Shown in pieces: positions 44,417 through 53,315 of a DNA stretch of 64,000 bases; positions within the stretch are counted from its first letter, which is position 1; each line of letters begins with the position of its first letter. The stretch spans positions 1 through 64,000 of the forward strand of contig NZ_CP182486.1 in assembly GCF_052327305.1 (NCBI RefSeq), given 5' to 3'. The position numbers were made by a program, and so were the translations under genes. Below the pieces are notes generated by a model. The model did no database searches and was not told the origin of the DNA. It saw only the letters and a list, made by a program, of their open reading frames with translations. The stretch is from Sphingobium sp052327305 (lineage in GTDB: Bacteria > Pseudomonadota > Alphaproteobacteria > Sphingomonadales > Sphingomonadaceae).

Positions 44417-45079
44417 ATGCGTCTGCTGATCGTCGAGGACGAACCGACCCTTGGACGCCAGCTCAAGTCGACGCTGGAAGGGGCGGGTTATGCCGTCGAT
44501 CTGGCGACGGATGGCGAGGATGGCCATTTTCTCGGTTCCACGGAAAATTATGACGCAATCGTGCTCGATCTCGGTTTGCCCGAGATAGACGGGCTTACGG
44601 TGCTTGACCGCTGGCGTAAGGAAGGTCGGGACTTTCCGGTTCTGGTGCTGACCGCGCGGGATAGCTGGTCTGACAAGGTCGCGGGACTCGACGCCGGCGC
44701 GGACGACTATCTCGCCAAGCCGTTCCAGTCCGAAGAATTGATCGCGCGTTTGCGCGCTCTCATTCGCCGCGCTTCCGGCAATGCGTCGAGCGAGCTGATA
44801 GCGGGCGACGTCCGCCTCGATACCCGCTCGGGTAAGGTGACGCTGAAGGGCGATCCGGTGAAGCTCACGGCGCAGGAGTATAAGCTTCTCTCGTACCTCC
44901 TTCATCATAAGGGGAAGGTTGTCAGCCGCACGGAGCTGATCGAACATATTTACGATCAGGATTTCGATCGCGATTCGAATACCATTGAGGTGTTTGTCAC
45001 ACGCATCCGCAAAAAGCTCGGCTCTGATGTCATTTCGACGATCCGTGGCCTTGGCTATAGTCTGGACGATCCGGCCTGA
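44417..45079 (+). CDS. OmpR/PhoP family response regulator
   Basis: The 220-residue regulator has a receiver domain with the acidic pocket near residue 8-9 (VEDEPTL), phospho-acceptor aspartate in IVLDLGLPEIDG (near 51), and the lysine in LAKPF. A winged-helix DNA-binding domain of the OmpR type follows (SRTELIEHIYDQDFDRDSNT and RIRKKLGSDVISTIRGLGYS). It precedes the partner histidine kinase by 33 bp. Targets cannot be predicted; the PepSY gene upstream is a likely co-regulated partner. Confidence 0.92.
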   Translation: MRLLIVEDEPTLGRQLKSTLEGAGYAVDLATDGEDGHFLGSTENYDAIVLDLGLPEIDGLTVLDRWRKEGRDFPVLVLTARDSWSDKVAGLDAGADDYLAKPFQSEELIARLRALIRRASGNASSELIAGDVRLDTRSGKVTLKGDPVKLTAQEYKLLSYLLHHKGKVVSRTELIEHIYDQDFDRDSNTIEVFVTRIRKKLGSDVISTIRGLGYSLDDPA

Positions 45080-45112
45080 GCAGCGGCACGTTGAAGCCAT
45101 GGAGGCGCGTGC

Positions 45113-46480
45113 GTGACTGACGAAGCGCAGCCCGCATCAACGAGAGTGAAAGCGGCCGGCTCTCTGAGCCGGCGGATGATCGGCATCGCAGCGCTGTGGA
45201 TCGTCGTACTGCTGTTCGCGGGTGGCGTTGCGCTGGACAGGGTGCTTACCGCCGCTATTACCCGCAATTTCGATGACGGGCTGCGTTACAGCCTGACCGC
45301 GATGGTTTCGTCCGCTGAAATCGGGCCGGACGGCGAGGTGCTGTTCAATCGACCGCTTGCTGATCAACGGTTTCTTGAGCCGGCGAGCGGGCTCTACTAT
45401 CAGGTCAGCGGTGAGGGGCACGACGACTGGCGGTCGCGCTCGCTGTGGGATCGCGCGCTCAGGACGGAGCCGGGGCATCGCGATGCTGGCGACCATATTT
45501 ATGACAGCGCGCAGTTCCCCGGAGAGCCGCTCCGCATTCTTGAGCGGACGATCGAACTGCCCGGCAGCCGCACGCGCTGGACCTTCATCGTCGCTCAGAC
45601 GCGCGATGGGCTGAACGAACAAATCTCCGTGCTGCGCGGAACGCTTGTCAAAAGCTTCGCCATTCTCGGTCTTGGCCTCATCGCTATGGCCGCTCTGCAG
45701 GTCTGGTATGGCTTGCGTCCGCTCCGCCACATCCGCCTGGCGATCGCGCGGATGCGGGAAGGCAAGCAATCGCGCGTGACCGAACCGCTGCCGCGAGACG
45801 TGCAGCCGCTCGTGGACGAACTTAACGCCCTACTGGCCCATAATGAGCAGCAGGCCGACGAAGCGCGCACGCACGCCGGCAACCTCGCACATGCGCTAAA
45901 GACGCCGCTCACTGTGGTGATGAATGCCGCAACCGCACAAGCGCCTGACCTAGCCCAGACGGTCATTCGTGAGACGGCCACGATGCGCCGACAAATGGAT
46001 CATCATCTCGCCCGCGCGCGCGCTTTGGGGCGTAGGGGAGCCGCACAGAGCAGGGCGGATGTGACTGCCAGCCTCGACGCTGTCGAGCGTGCGGTCAGCC
46101 GACTTTATCCGGACGTGCGCATTGATAGTCAGGCCTTGCCGGGCGCGGCCGTGCGGGTGGAGCGGCAGGATCTCGATGAGATGCTCGGCAATCTTATTGA
46201 GAACGCCGCGAAATATGGGGGTGGCAGCGTTTTCGTCACCGTAGAGAGTGCCGGTCCGATGATCGCTGTGGTCGTCGAGGATGATGGTGCCGGCATTCCG
46301 GAGGAAGACAGGGTGCGCATTTTCGATCGCGGCGTGCGGCTGGACAGCGGCAAACCGGGGACGGGACTTGGACTCTCGATCGTTCGGGATGTGGCGGAAA
46401 TTTATGGCGGAACGGTGAGTCTGAGCGAGAGCGAGGATTTAGGTGGTGCTCTGGTCAGGCTGGAATTGCCCGGCGCCTGA
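45113..46480 (+). CDS. PhoQ-like sensor histidine kinase
   Basis: The 455-residue kinase has two membrane helices (about residues 23-45 and 180-203) flanking a periplasmic sensor domain of about 135 residues, then a HAMP-like linker. The dimerisation box is NLAHALKTPLTVVM with the phospho-accepting histidine, a form typical of the PhoQ-type subgroup. ATP-binding boxes are LIENAAKYGGG (N), VEDDGAGIPEED (G1) and GTGLGLSIV (G2). The start is GTG at 45113, after GGAGGCG. It converges with the epimerase gene. Confidence 0.92.
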   Translation: MTDEAQPASTRVKAAGSLSRRMIGIAALWIVVLLFAGGVALDRVLTAAITRNFDDGLRYSLTAMVSSAEIGPDGEVLFNRPLADQRFLEPASGLYYQVSGEGHDDWRSRSLWDRALRTEPGHRDAGDHIYDSAQFPGEPLRILERTIELPGSRTRWTFIVAQTRDGLNEQISVLRGTLVKSFAILGLGLIAMAALQVWYGLRPLRHIRLAIARMREGKQSRVTEPLPRDVQPLVDELNALLAHNEQQADEARTHAGNLAHALKTPLTVVMNAATAQAPDLAQTVIRETATMRRQMDHHLARARALGRRGAAQSRADVTASLDAVERAVSRLYPDVRIDSQALPGAAVRVERQDLDEMLGNLIENAAKYGGGSVFVTVESAGPMIAVVVEDDGAGIPEEDRVRIFDRGVRLDSGKPGTGLGLSIVRDVAEIYGGTVSLSESEDLGGALVRLELPGA

Positions 46481-46497
46481 CCAGATGCGCTCTGTCT

Positions 46498-47481
46498 CTA
46501 TTTAGGGCCGTAGTATCCGCGATACCAATCCGCGAACCTACCCAAGCCTTCGGCAAGCATGACCTTCGGCTTGTAACCGGTTAGCGCATGAAGCGCGCTT
46601 ACGTCCGCATAGGTAGCCGTCACGTCGCCCGGTTGCATGGGGCGCATGATCTTGGTTGCCTCGCGGCCCAGCGCGTTCTCAAGCGTTGCAATCATGTCCA
46701 TCAGGCCGACCGGATGACTGTCGCCAATGTTCAATATGCGGTTGGTTCCGGTTTCAGGCGGATTGTCGAGCGCGCCGACAATGCCGTCCACGATGTCGTC
46801 GATATAGGTGAAGTCCCGCGCCATGCGGCCTTCGCCATAAACCTCGATTGGCGAGCCAGCCATGATCTTCCGAGTGAACCCGAAATAGGCCATGTCCGGC
46901 CGGCCCCACGGGCCATAGACGGTGAAAAAGCGCAGGCCCGTCTGGGGGAAGCCGTATAGTCCGGCATAGGCCGTGCTCATCAGTTCGCAGGCACGCTTGG
47001 TCGCCGCATAGAGCGACACCGGAGAATCGACAGCGTCGTCTTCCTTAAAGCCCGCTCCGTCCATCGGCCGGTCGCCGTACACGCTGCTCGACGACGCGTA
47101 GACGAGGTGCCCGAAGTCGGGCTGATGGCGGCATGCCTCCATCACAGCGAGATGACCGGCAAGATTGCTGTGCTGATAGGCAAAGGGATTGTCGATCGAA
47201 TAGCGCACCCCCGCCTGGGCGGCGAGATGAACCACCCGCGTGATGCCGTGCTCGCGCATGAGCGCGGCCACGGCATTCGGCGCGGCAATGTCTCCGGAAT
47301 GGAACACGAAGCCTTCGCGCGACGAGAGCGTCGCGAGACGCGCCTCCTTGAGCGAAGTCTCGTAATAATCGTTCAGATTATCTATTCCAACGACGCGCTC
47401 CCCCCGGTCTAGCAGCCGATGAGCGGTGGCATGGCCAATGAATCCGGCAGCGCCGGTGACCAGAACGGGTTTGTCAGTCAA
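46498..47481 (-). CDS. UDP-glucuronate 4-epimerase-type NAD-dependent epimerase
   Basis: This 327-residue extended SDR enzyme has the Rossmann motif VTGAAGFIGHATAHRLL, the NLNDYYETSLKEARL loop typical of UDP-glucuronate 4-epimerases, SSSSVYGD and the catalytic YAATK. It should interconvert UDP-glucuronate and UDP-galacturonate, supplying an acidic precursor to the neighbouring polysaccharide genes. The start is TTG at 47481, only 2 bp after the ugd stop, so both are one operon. No better start exists nearby. Confidence 0.87.
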   Translation of the reverse strand: MTDKPVLVTGAAGFIGHATAHRLLDRGERVVGIDNLNDYYETSLKEARLATLSSREGFVFHSGDIAAPNAVAALMREHGITRVVHLAAQAGVRYSIDNPFAYQHSNLAGHLAVMEACRHQPDFGHLVYASSSSVYGDRPMDGAGFKEDDAVDSPVSLYAATKRACELMSTAYAGLYGFPQTGLRFFTVYGPWGRPDMAYFGFTRKIMAGSPIEVYGEGRMARDFTYIDDIVDGIVGALDNPPETGTNRILNIGDSHPVGLMDMIATLENALGREATKIMRPMQPGDVTATYADVSALHALTGYKPKVMLAEGLGRFADWYRGYYGPK

Positions 47482-47483
47482 GG

Positions 47484-48785
47484 TCAGCGCCCCACTGCGG
47501 TGTAGTGGAAACCTGCCTTTTCAATAATATCACGTGGATAGATATTGCGCAGATCGACGAAGATCGGCTCCTTGAGCAGCGATTTCACGCGGGAAAGGTC
47601 GAGCGCGCGGAAAGCGTCCCACTCGGTCACGATTGCCAGTGCGTCCGCGCCTTCCATCGCAATATAAGGATTGTCGCAATAGACAACGTCGGTCAGCACC
47701 TTCTGTGCCTGCTCCACGCCTTCCGGATCATAGGCGCGCACCGTTGCACCGGCATCCTGCAGAGTCTGCACAATCGCGATTGCCGGGCTGTCGCGCATGT
47801 CGTCGGTGTTCGGCTTGAAGGTGAGGCCCAGAACCGCGATCGTCTTGTCCCGAACGTCTCCACCACATGCCTGAATGACCTTCCGGCCCATTGCCCGTTT
47901 GCGATTATCGTTCACCGCGACGACCGCTTCGACAATGCGCTGGGGCGCCTCATAATCCTGACTGGTTTTCAGGAGCGCGAGCGTATCCTTGGGGAAGCAG
48001 GAGCCGCCATAGCCGGGGCCTGCGTGCAGGAACTTGGATCCAATGCGGTTGTCGAGGCCGATGCCGCGTGCGACTTCCTGCACGTCTGCGCCGACTTTCT
48101 CGCAGAGGTCCGCGATCTCGTTGATGAACGTGATCTTGGTCGCGAGGAAGGCATTGCCCGCATATTTCGTAAGTTCGGCGCCGCGCCGGCTCATTTCGAT
48201 AATCGGCGAGCGTCCCAGAACGAGCGGGCGATAGATTTCGCGCATGACCTCCAGGCCGCGCGGATCGTCACCGCCGATGACAACGCGGTCCGGCCGCTTG
48301 AAATCGTCGATCGCTGCGCCCTCCCGCAGGAACTCCGGATTGGATACCACCGCAAATTCCGCGTCGGGGTTTGCGCCGCGGATAATCCTTTCGACTTCGT
48401 CTCCCGTTCCCACCGGCACGGTGGATTTGTCGACGATGACGGTGAACTTGGTCAGAGCTTGAGCGATTTCTTCGGCTGCGGCGTAGACATAAGACAGATC
48501 CGCGTGACCATCGCCTCGCCGAGACGGCGTGCCTACTGCGATGAATACCGCATCTGCGTCCGCGACGGCTTGCGCCAGGTCCGTCGTGAAGGACAGGCGG
48601 CCGACGGCAGCGTTGCTTGAGACGAGAGCATCGAGACCCGGCTCGAAGATCGGGATGCGACCCTCCTTCAGAGCGGCGATTTTGCTCTCATCCTTGTCAA
48701 CGCAAACCACATCGTGCCCGAAATCTGCAAAGCAGGCACCGGAGACTAGGCCGACGTAACCCGAGCCAATCATCGTGATTTTCAT
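47484..48785 (-). CDS. ugd: UDP-glucose 6-dehydrogenase
   Basis: The 433-residue enzyme oxidises UDP-glucose to UDP-glucuronate with two NAD. It has the N-terminal NAD site MIGSGYVGLVSGACFADFGH, the VGTPSRRGDGHADLSYV segment, KSTVPVGTG, and the catalytic cysteine in GPGYGGSCFPKDTLAL near residue 260. It is divergent from the exopolysaccharide genes on the other side of a long regulatory gap and precedes the UDP-glucuronate epimerase by 2 bp. Confidence 0.96.
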   Translation of the reverse strand: MKITMIGSGYVGLVSGACFADFGHDVVCVDKDESKIAALKEGRIPIFEPGLDALVSSNAAVGRLSFTTDLAQAVADADAVFIAVGTPSRRGDGHADLSYVYAAAEEIAQALTKFTVIVDKSTVPVGTGDEVERIIRGANPDAEFAVVSNPEFLREGAAIDDFKRPDRVVIGGDDPRGLEVMREIYRPLVLGRSPIIEMSRRGAELTKYAGNAFLATKITFINEIADLCEKVGADVQEVARGIGLDNRIGSKFLHAGPGYGGSCFPKDTLALLKTSQDYEAPQRIVEAVVAVNDNRKRAMGRKVIQACGGDVRDKTIAVLGLTFKPNTDDMRDSPAIAIVQTLQDAGATVRAYDPEGVEQAQKVLTDVVYCDNPYIAMEGADALAIVTEWDAFRALDLSRVKSLLKEPIFVDLRNIYPRDIIEKAGFHYTAVGR

Positions 48786-48990
48786 ATAGAAATCTGTCCT
48801 TCATGCCTGAACAATGGAACCTGCCTCTCCTGTCTTAGAGCCGGTTGGCCCATGACGGTCTAATTCGTTTTTGTCGCGGGATGCCGCATGCAGGATTCGT
48901 TGAAAATTTGTTTACATCATCGACGAAACGTTAGCTGCTCATGTTGATCCGTGTCGGAAAGGTCGTCGAATCATCTGTATCATCATGCCT

Positions 48991-49016
48991 AGCTCTTTCG
49001 CACGTGCAAAAGAGCT
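48991..49016. repeat. 26-bp near-perfect palindrome, candidate operator
   Basis: Thirteen-base half-sites centred on CACGTG match as an inverted repeat at 12 of 13 positions (AGCTCTTT outer arms, GCACGTGC core). The position, between the divergent ugd and co-polymerase genes but far from both starts, suits a dimeric regulator site. There is no U-run, which argues against a simple terminator. Confidence 0.45.
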
Positions 49017-49137
49017 GTGGAATTCGATTTTCATCGGTAACTTTTCAGCGTTCAAAAAAGCGCCGAGGCATCGCTCCCCCTAAAGTCCCTCGAGATGCGC
49101 TCCGGAGAAATCCAGCGAATCGTGGGAGGTAGGGAAA

Positions 49138-49194
49138 ATGGTCGGATCGATTGAGGAGAGCGAACAGCCCTGGCGGCAAGGGTGTGCGGCCTGA
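49138..49194 (+). CDS. possible 18-codon leader ORF
   Basis: ATG at 49138 follows GGGAGGTAGGGA, one of the strongest Shine-Dalgarno sequences in the region, and runs 18 codons to a TGA. Its length is too short for codon statistics. It lies about 570 bp before the co-polymerase start, far for a leader peptide. Listed only because of its ribosome binding site. Confidence 0.2.
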   Translation: MVGSIEESEQPWRQGCAA

Positions 49195-49696
49195 CGCGAT
49201 GGGCTAAGCTTAGGTTTTCTTTCGCGGTTTATTCCGCATCGCACCATTGGAAGGATCTATTGCTGCGTCAGCCCCTCTTTCGCTCCACCGCATTTTTGAA
49301 AAGGTTCGGCTGCAACCGTTCGACGGGCTGATCTCTCTCCGCCATTCGTCTCCCCTTGAGCATATTTGTTTATGCAAGGCGAAATCAGTGAAGATGGGCG
49401 GACAGAATGGAGTGTCTTGCGGACGGGCTGAATTAACCATCGGGGCGAGAGGTGTGTTGTTCGCGGTTGCACAAAATTTTCTGATCGCTTATCCCTTTTG
49501 CGGTGCGGCGTCCCTCTCATCTGGTCGAAAGTTTTCGGCCTTAGAGCCCGTCCAAGATTGAATAATCGGGCTCGATTTTCTCTCAAATTCTCTCGTTATT
49601 TCTAGTGAAATTCGCGAACGTGAGGAGGGCGATCTGACTCGAGCGGGAAAAGCCAAAAATTGTGAGAGAGATCATAAACCGACGGTTGAGCGATTA

Positions 49697-49725
49697 TTGC
49701 TATTGCTGAATCTTAACCGTATTTT
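49697..49725 (+). promoter_or_regulatory. candidate promoter of the exopolysaccharide operon
   Basis: TTGCTA (49697-49702) and TATTTT (49720-49725) are separated by 17 bp, about 42 bp before the GTG start of the co-polymerase gene. A very similar arrangement (TTGCGC-N17-TATTTT) precedes the acyltransferase gene at the right edge. Confidence 0.35.
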
Positions 49726-49766
49726 ATTTGTCGCGTTGACGGGTGTTAACCTTCCGGAGGCTTTGC

Positions 49767-51932
49767 GTGAATCAGACTAATCCCCCGGCCAGTTTAGTGC
49801 GTACCGAAACTGAGGAGAGCGCCGGTGCTGCGCTGCGGTACGTCGGGGAAGTGCTACGTCGACGCTGGCTTACAATCGTGCTGGTGCTCGCTGTCGTGGT
49901 GGGTGCAGCTCTGGTTTATGCTTTCATTGCGCCCAAGCGATACATCTCGACCGCAAGCCTGCGCATAGACCCAAACCAGAACGCAATGATCGGCTTGCCC
50001 AAGCTGGGCGGAAGCGGCGACGATGGCGCCGTCGATACGGAAGTGAACGTCATCCAGTCGCGCGAAGTGGCCCGAATGGTCGCGGAGCGCTTGGGCCTCG
50101 CTAGCGACCCGCATTTTTCTGGTTCCGCTATCGGGCAAAAGTTGCAGTGGAGTGATCTGAGCGAAAAGCAGAAGGACGCCATTGCTCAGTCTCTGCTCAG
50201 CAACGTGCGGGCGAAGCGAGACGGCCTTACCTATGTCGTCACGATTTCTGCGACATCATATAATGCGCGCCAGGCGGCAAAGATCGCCAATGCTTTCTCT
50301 CAGGAGTATATCGCCTACACGCTCTCCACACGCTCGGGGACGTCGGAGCGACAAGCGAAATTTGTGACTGACCGTCTGCGCGCTGCGGGCGAGGAACTCG
50401 CTGAAGTGGAAGGCCGGGCAGCGATGTATAAGGCCCAGGCCGGGATTATAGGAGGTCTGGGCTCCGGAGGATATTCTACAACTGTTGCCGATCAGCGGGT
50501 GACCACGCTCTCTTCACAGTTGGCAAGTGCGGAGTCCGCAGCATCGGCCGCCCAGGCAGAGTATAACGTCGCCCTGCGGCAGCGGGAGGCGGGAGGTCTG
50601 GACGCGGTTTCGGCGGTGTTGAAGTCGCCGGTGGTCACCAACCTGCGAGCCAATCGGGCCGAGCTGATCAAGCAACTCTCGGAATTGAATACGCGATACG
50701 GCGAAAAGCATCCGGAGCCGATCCGGGTGGCCAGACAGCTCGCGCTGGTCGACGAGCAGATTGATCAGGAAGCGAAGCGCGTCATTGGCAGCCTGGCCAG
50801 CAATGCCGCCGCCGAGAAAGCCCGTGCCGAGACGCTGCAAAGCCAGATGGGCGCTCTGCGCGGCGAGCAGGCGGATAATACGCGAGCGAGCGCAATGGCT
50901 CAGGCCGTCCAGCAGGAAGCGGATGCAAAGCGGGATACCTATAATCGTTTGGCGGCCGAGGCGCAGCAGGCGACGGCTATCGCGCGCAATACCCAGACTC
51001 AGGTCCAGTTGATTGAGCCTGCGGCGATTCCAACCCGCCCTGCATATCCGAACAAGCGATTCATACTCGCTCTTGGGCTGCTGGCTGGCTTGGCGGCGGG
51101 TGTTGGCGCCGCATCCCTCCAGGAAATGCTGGTAAAAGGGATTAGTTCACCCAATGAGGTGCCTCGTTCCCTGGGTATTCCATTCATTGGCGCTGTGCCG
51201 AAGATCAGCAAGCGATCGCTGAAAAGCGCGGCTTATGCCCAAAGTCCGGCTGACCTTGTCAGGGAAAACTCGGCGTCGCAATATAGCGAGGCATTTCGCC
51301 TTATTCGCAGTCGTCTGCGTGTGCTGAACAGGAACGAAGACCGCAAGGTTGTGGCGTTCATGTCTGCTTTGCCCGGCGAGGGGAAATCCACCTCCGCACT
51401 TTCCATGGCGCGCGTCATGGCGATGGCAGGCGACAAAGTGCTCCTTGTCGATGCGGATCTTCGTCAATGTGGTGTGACGAAGTTGATCGACGGAAGCCCA
51501 AAGAACGGCATCATCGAGGTGCTTTCCGGCAAGGCGGCGTTGAAAGAGAGCGTTATCCGGGATCGGGTCGATGGACTGGATTTGCTCCTCGTCTCAGATC
51601 CAGCCTTTTCGACGCAGGATATGTTCGGAACCGGCAGCATGGAAGCGTTGCTGGACGCCGCACGGGCGGAGTATGACTGGGTGGTCGTAGATACGCCGCC
51701 TTTGCTTGGCGTCGCTGACGCGCGAACGATTTCGACGTTAGTCGACCTTGTGCTCGTCACTGTAAAATGGGCGGACACGCCAGTTCGTGCAATCCAGTCC
51801 GCACTCATGAGCCTTGCCGAAGACGATGCGCCAATTGCCGGTGCGATCTTCATGATGGTCGATCCGAGGGCGGAAGCGCTGGGGACGACTTATTATTCAA
51901 GTAAATTTTCTCGATACTATAATAATGATTGA
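49767..51932 (+). CDS. Wzc-type polysaccharide co-polymerase and tyrosine autokinase
   Basis: This 721-residue protein couples a Wzz-type co-polymerase to a BY-kinase. TM1 is at about residues 36-56, followed by a long periplasmic coiled-coil domain, with TM2 near residue 425-445. The cytoplasmic kinase has Walker A ALPGEGKST near residue 535, Walker A-prime VLLVDADLRQ and Walker B WVVVDTPP. The tyrosine-rich tail (TTYYSSKFSRYYNND) is the expected autophosphorylation cluster that controls chain length and export. The start is GTG at 49767, eight bases after GGAGG; an in-frame GTG at 49743 has no such site. Confidence 0.93.
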   Translation: MNQTNPPASLVRTETEESAGAALRYVGEVLRRRWLTIVLVLAVVVGAALVYAFIAPKRYISTASLRIDPNQNAMIGLPKLGGSGDDGAVDTEVNVIQSREVARMVAERLGLASDPHFSGSAIGQKLQWSDLSEKQKDAIAQSLLSNVRAKRDGLTYVVTISATSYNARQAAKIANAFSQEYIAYTLSTRSGTSERQAKFVTDRLRAAGEELAEVEGRAAMYKAQAGIIGGLGSGGYSTTVADQRVTTLSSQLASAESAASAAQAEYNVALRQREAGGLDAVSAVLKSPVVTNLRANRAELIKQLSELNTRYGEKHPEPIRVARQLALVDEQIDQEAKRVIGSLASNAAAEKARAETLQSQMGALRGEQADNTRASAMAQAVQQEADAKRDTYNRLAAEAQQATAIARNTQTQVQLIEPAAIPTRPAYPNKRFILALGLLAGLAAGVGAASLQEMLVKGISSPNEVPRSLGIPFIGAVPKISKRSLKSAAYAQSPADLVRENSASQYSEAFRLIRSRLRVLNRNEDRKVVAFMSALPGEGKSTSALSMARVMAMAGDKVLLVDADLRQCGVTKLIDGSPKNGIIEVLSGKAALKESVIRDRVDGLDLLLVSDPAFSTQDMFGTGSMEALLDAARAEYDWVVVDTPPLLGVADARTISTLVDLVLVTVKWADTPVRAIQSALMSLAEDDAPIAGAIFMMVDPRAEALGTTYYSSKFSRYYNND

Positions 51933-52009
51933 TCAAAACAGGAGAGGATACTCTGCGGCGGGATCATGTGGTCCCGCTAGATAACGCACTGATCAATAGT
52001 GGACAATTT

Positions 52010-53227
52010 ATGAAGCATGTTACGATTACGAACATGACGGGTGCCCGCAATGGTGGGTGCGAGGCTCTTGTTAGATCCATTATTGATGGACTGGTTGCGA
52101 CTTGTGGAGAGGGCGCGATCGACATTTCGATCGACAGTAACGATCCTGAATATGACGCATATGTCTTTCGGGATCGCGTCTCTCGTGTCACCAAGATTGC
52201 GGGACTACCATCGTCAGGCTGGTCAGTGAACGCGCAGCGTCGCTTTTTTAATATGCCTTCGCCGCTGCTGAAGCTCGCTTCCAGAGGCCATTATCGCTCG
52301 ATCGATAGCCTGAGAAAATCCGACCTTTTGATTGCCACTGGCGGAGATGTTTTTACCTCCGATTATAATGGGTTTCCCCGTCATGCTCGGACCTTGCAGG
52401 TGGGGACTCCGGTGGCGCTTCTTGCGCAGACTCTCGGTCCTTTCGCTCCGTCCGATGCGGAAAGGTTTCGCCGATCAATGGACAATATCGCGCTGTGCAC
52501 TGTGCGCGAGTCCGAGACGCTCGACTATTTGAAAAGCGAATTTCCCGATCTTCCGGTGGAGCAGACCGCGGACGTTGCGTTCCTTCTCTCGGTGACGGCG
52601 CCTGATGAAGCGCGCCGCATTCTTGAAGAGGAGCACCATTTCTCCATTGAGGGTCGGAAGTTGGTCGGGCTGTCGATCAGTTCCGGTATCCTTTCCTATC
52701 GAAAGGATCTGAGCCCGGAGCAGTATCTTAATGAGGTGGCGGGCTTCGTCGATGATCTGAATGGCCGCGGCTATTCCGTGATCGTCATTCCCCACGTCCA
52801 GGAACGATCACATCGTAACAATGACGTATATGCATGTCGTGAGGTTCTGCGGCGTGTTCAAAAGCCGAAAGAAAATCTTCTTCTTGCACTCTCAACTCTG
52901 TCGGCGTCGGACTATAAGGGCGTCATAGGGCTTTGTGAGGTCTTGCTGGGTGCGAGAACGCACGCGACCATCGCATCGATGTCCCAGGGGATTCCAACAG
53001 TCTCGATTGCATATTCCCGGAAAGCCTGGGGCATCATGCGAGACTATTACGGGAAAGAATTGGGCGAGCGGCTAACCATGGACGTTAGCGCTCTGAACCG
53101 CGAAAGACTGATGGACGCGTTTGATGCGGCGCTGGCGAACGGCCGCACAGAGACCGTCGCCGCTGACATGAAGAGGCGGGCGCAGATCAATTTTGACCGC
53201 GTGAAGGCTTTTCTTGCCAAGGGTTAG
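52010..53227 (+). CDS. polysaccharide pyruvyl transferase family protein
   Basis: This 405-residue protein matches the CsaB/WcaK-type pyruvyl transferases, which add pyruvate ketals from phosphoenolpyruvate to sugars. It has the start MKHVTITNMTGARNGGCEAL, DLLIATGGDVF, LLAQTLGPFAPSDAERF, and LLGARTHATIASMSQGIPTVSIAY with the histidine of the family. I place the start at the ATG at 52010, where family similarity begins, although its ribosome binding site is weak. A TTG at 51929 overlapping the co-polymerase stop gives an alternative 432-residue form. The modification would make the polymer more acidic. Confidence 0.82.
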   Translation: MKHVTITNMTGARNGGCEALVRSIIDGLVATCGEGAIDISIDSNDPEYDAYVFRDRVSRVTKIAGLPSSGWSVNAQRRFFNMPSPLLKLASRGHYRSIDSLRKSDLLIATGGDVFTSDYNGFPRHARTLQVGTPVALLAQTLGPFAPSDAERFRRSMDNIALCTVRESETLDYLKSEFPDLPVEQTADVAFLLSVTAPDEARRILEEEHHFSIEGRKLVGLSISSGILSYRKDLSPEQYLNEVAGFVDDLNGRGYSVIVIPHVQERSHRNNDVYACREVLRRVQKPKENLLLALSTLSASDYKGVIGLCEVLLGARTHATIASMSQGIPTVSIAYSRKAWGIMRDYYGKELGERLTMDVSALNRERLMDAFDAALANGRTETVAADMKRRAQINFDRVKAFLAKG

Positions 53228-53315
53228 TCGCGAGGAGGCGCGTGGCTCTGTCCGTGATGCCCGGAGGCGGGTGAGGTCGAATTGTTGCGGATAATCGTCC
53301 CTGACGGAGGTTTTC

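Larger units (their letters stand above)
48786..49766. promoter_or_regulatory. 981-bp gene-poor region upstream of the exopolysaccharide genes
   Basis: No convincing protein gene lies here. It must carry the leftward ugd promoter and the rightward promoter of the co-polymerase gene. The stretch is AT-richer than its surroundings. It contains a 26-bp near-palindrome (48991-49016), a possible 18-codon reading frame with a strong ribosome binding site (49138-49194) and a plausible promoter close to the co-polymerase start (49697-49725). Two overlapping frames at 49247-49586, one on each strand, show no protein-like composition. Confidence 0.6.

Noticed and set aside
49247..49586. Overlapping frames of about 104 and 109 codons on opposite strands upstream of the co-polymerase gene
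   Set aside because: No ribosome binding site, no domain pattern, and low-complexity unlike real proteins of this genome; treated as regulatory DNA.
51929..52009. TTG start for the pyruvyl transferase overlapping the co-polymerase stop
   Set aside because: Family similarity begins at the ATG at 52010 and the extra 27 residues have no counterpart in the family; kept only as an alternative.
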